Shown: in pieces, positions 7,283 through 9,057 of the stretch
How the letters are laid out: each line of letters opens with the position of its first letter
Numbering within the stretch: position 1 is the first letter of the stretch
Source of the DNA: Leptolinea sp. UBA4782
Lineage (GTDB): Bacteria; Chloroflexota; Anaerolineae; Anaerolineales; Anaerolineaceae
Direction: 5' to 3'
DNA length: 9,057 nt
NCBI GenBank assembly: GCA_002403095.1
Contig: DHHC01000013.1
Coordinates: forward strand, 1 to 9,057
Notes under the pieces: generated by a model
The model's database searches: none
Seen by the model: only the letters and a program-made list of their open reading frames with translations
Told to the model about the DNA's origin: nothing
Program-made: the position numbers and the translations under genes

Positions 7283-7445
7283 TGTCATCCTGAGGGAGTA
7301 ACAACCGAAGGATCTTGCCCTGGATTTTTCAAGGCGAGATTCTTTGCTTTTATTAGGGTGACAAACGGAACAAGGCGAGACCCTTCACTTCGTTCAGGGT
7401 GACAAGCGGGGTAGAGCGAGACCCTTCGCTTATTTTAGGGCGACA
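7283..7445. repeat. Dispersed palindromic repeat cluster, block 2
   Basis: This block repeats the design of block 1: one forward unit (7283-7318) and three reverse units ending in GACA at 7363, 7404 and 7445, with a period of 41 bp. The reverse units are more diverged than those in block 1 but keep an 11-nt loop flanked by stem halves: ATTCT/AGGGT (7339-7343 with 7355-7359), ACCCT/AGGGT (7380-7384 with 7396-7400) and ACCCT/AGGGC (7421-7425 with 7437-7441). The last unit ends 17 nt before the stop codon of the minus-strand gene, so the hairpins could slow transcription from both sides. Confidence 0.85.
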
Positions 7446-7462
7446 GACGATTACGAGCCCCT

Positions 7463-9055
7463 TCAGGCTTTGCCCTTCTTGAGGTCCTTGATCACCTGGT
7501 TTGCAGCGATTTTGCCTGTTATTAGCGAAACCGGTAGCCCGGAGGGGCTGTAGGTCCACTGCCCGGCCTGGTACACTCCCGGGATGGGGGTCTTGACCGC
7601 GTTCATGATCTTGGGTATCCGGTTTTCAGCCGGAACCGGCTGGTTGCTGAACGCCCAACCGGTAATGGCACCTTCATGGTTGCCGGTCAGCTTTGCCAGT
7701 GTCAAAGGGGTGGATGAAAACATCGTCTGGATGGAATCCTTCAGCCCGGGGAAAACACTATTGTCCAGCACCTTAATAATGGCTTTCTCGCACAACACCT
7801 TGAAATCTTCATACAAGCCCTGGTCAGCAACCTGCCTGGTAAGGTTGTAATCGAACAATGCGCTCACGATCAGCCCGGTCTTCCCTTCCGGTGCCAGGCT
7901 GCTGTCGCGCAAGACCGGGATAGAAACCTCGTAGGTTGTCAGCTGGAAGAACTTCTCCAGCCATGCTTCGACGGTCGCCCGATCCTGCCCGACAGGAATG
8001 GGACCGGCAGCTGATTGCCCGGTGCGGGAGGGTGTGTAAAAGAAATGGGCGGTGCACCTGTTGGCAAAGTACTCCTTATCCAGGTTCACCCCCAGGAAAA
8101 CCGAGAAAATCGAATCATTCCCGGTCTTGCCTTCCAGGAGCTGCTTCCTGTCATTGACTGCCTGCTTGACATCACCATCCGGCATGGTGTCCTGATCGAC
8201 CAGGCGGTAAAGAGTGTTCATGTCTGCAGCCCATACCAGGCGGCGGTAAGGGTATTGCCTGCCTTCTGTATCGGTCAAGATTCTCTTCCCGGTATCAATT
8301 GACGCGATTTCCGTGTTGCAGCGGATCTCACCCTGATGGGTTTTTATCAAATCAACCAGGCTGTTGACCAGGCTGCCCGTGCCGCCGCGGGGATAGTAAT
8401 AATCCAGGTAGAGGTGCAGGTAGCTCAGGGCGAAATAGGCCGGTGTTTCGTGGAAGAAATGCTGGGCAATGATATCGATCAGGCTTTTATTCCGGGTATA
8501 GCGCTGCAGAAAACCGGTAACCGGTCCGTTCAACTTGGTGATCTTGGGCACGGTCAGGGAATAGCGCACCAACCAGGGCATGACCGTTTTGAGCAGGTAC
8601 TGCTGGTCTTTCATCATGTCCATGAAGATCGGGTTGTCGATCCCGTACTGCACTTCCATGTACTTCATGATCAGCTTTATCTGCCCGAAGATAGCTTCAA
8701 CCTCTTCCCGGTTGTCCGGGTACATGCTTTGCAGCAATTCACGGTAGGCATCAACACTCTCTTTTGAATCGATCAGGATGACCTTATCCTCGATCCCGAC
8801 CGAGATACGGTTGGGCACCAGGTCGAGGTTGATCCCCAACTGCTTGAGCATGGGGAACAGCACCCCGGAGTTCTCAACGGCGCGGATGCCGGTATCGAAA
8901 GCGAAGCCCTGGTGCCAGAAAGTGCCCACCAGCCCGCCCGGTTTCTGGCCTTTCTCACACAGCAGGGTGCGGTGCCCTGACTTGCTCAGGTAAGCCGCGC
9001 TGGTCAACCCCGCCAGCCCGGCGCCAACAACGATTGCATCATATGTTCCATTCAT
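7463..9055 (-). CDS. FAD-dependent oxidoreductase, phytoene desaturase/RetSat-like
   Basis: This is a 530-aa flavoprotein of the phytoene desaturase (CrtI)/carotenoid isomerase/retinol saturase superfamily, which dehydrogenates, isomerises or saturates conjugated polyene lipids. An N-terminal dinucleotide-binding fold has GAGLAG at 11-16 with E34 at the end of the second strand (LLCEKGQKPGG). A YPRGGTGSLVNSL motif (221-233) is typical of CrtI-like enzymes. The C-terminal FAD-binding segment GVYQAGQW...GLPVSLITGKIAANQVI lies at 493-522. The length fits the family. The substrate cannot be assigned, and no carotenoid gene is next to it in this window. The start ATG (9055-9053) lies 2 bases from the window edge, so its ribosome-binding site cannot be seen and a start further upstream cannot be excluded. 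It converges on hsdM and is not part of the restriction operon. Confidence 0.85.
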   Translation of the reverse strand: MNGTYDAIVVGAGLAGLTSAAYLSKSGHRTLLCEKGQKPGGLVGTFWHQGFAFDTGIRAVENSGVLFPMLKQLGINLDLVPNRISVGIEDKVILIDSKESVDAYRELLQSMYPDNREEVEAIFGQIKLIMKYMEVQYGIDNPIFMDMMKDQQYLLKTVMPWLVRYSLTVPKITKLNGPVTGFLQRYTRNKSLIDIIAQHFFHETPAYFALSYLHLYLDYYYPRGGTGSLVNSLVDLIKTHQGEIRCNTEIASIDTGKRILTDTEGRQYPYRRLVWAADMNTLYRLVDQDTMPDGDVKQAVNDRKQLLEGKTGNDSIFSVFLGVNLDKEYFANRCTAHFFYTPSRTGQSAAGPIPVGQDRATVEAWLEKFFQLTTYEVSIPVLRDSSLAPEGKTGLIVSALFDYNLTRQVADQGLYEDFKVLCEKAIIKVLDNSVFPGLKDSIQTMFSSTPLTLAKLTGNHEGAITGWAFSNQPVPAENRIPKIMNAVKTPIPGVYQAGQWTYSPSGLPVSLITGKIAANQVIKDLKKGKA

Positions 9056-9057
9056 GC

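Noticed and set aside
7151..7445. CRISPR array
   Set aside because: Units occur in both orientations, the sequence between units is not unique spacer of constant size, and no cas gene is present. It is a dispersed palindromic repeat cluster.
8336..8767. 143-aa plus-strand open frame opposite the oxidoreductase
   Set aside because: It is antisense to a well-supported FAD oxidoreductase reading frame and shows no domain; it is a shadow of the real gene.

Overview
This window holds a four-gene type I restriction-modification operon on the + strand. It is followed by a repeat-filled convergent intergenic region and then a minus-strand FAD-dependent oxidoreductase that runs to the right edge. The organism is a bacterium with a moderate-GC core: the hsdR, hsdM and oxidoreductase genes look roughly 50-55% GC. 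The intergenic repeats (TGTCATCCTGAG...CGAAGGATCTTG and reverse-complement forms) are a dispersed type I associate with environmental lineages such as Chloroflexota (Anaerolineae). That guess at taxonomy is weak, and nothing else here fixes it.

Layout. 1-114: leader with a good sigma70-type promoter (TTGCAC, 17-bp spacer, perfect TATAAT). 115-2910: hsdR, the restriction/translocation subunit. 2914-4233: hsdS, the specificity subunit with two target-recognition domains (TRDs). 4230-5330: an unrecognised 366-aa protein carrying its own PD-(D/E)xK nuclease signature, overlapping hsdS by ATGA. 5354-6841: hsdM, the adenine methyltransferase subunit. 6842-7462: a gene-free convergent region with a 15-bp tandem duplication and seven copies of a small hairpin repeat. 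7463-9055 (minus): a CrtI/RetSat-like FAD oxidoreductase.

How the genes work together. HsdM and HsdS should form the methyltransferase, and HsdR adds ATP-driven translocation and cleavage of unmethylated DNA. The order R-S-X-M is unusual, because hsdM and hsdS are normally adjacent in M-S order. The extra gene X sits between them and is translationally coupled to hsdS, so it is probably expressed with the system. By position it resembles the accessory genes known from type I loci elsewhere (prrC, Campylobacter rlo genes). I do not recognise its family beyond the nuclease core.

The most interesting features are gene X as a possible second nuclease or accessory effector of this locus; the sharp base-composition mosaic in hsdS (AT-rich TRDs around a GC-rich central repeat), shared by AT-rich gene X; and the intergenic hairpin repeats, whose stems vary in a compensatory way.
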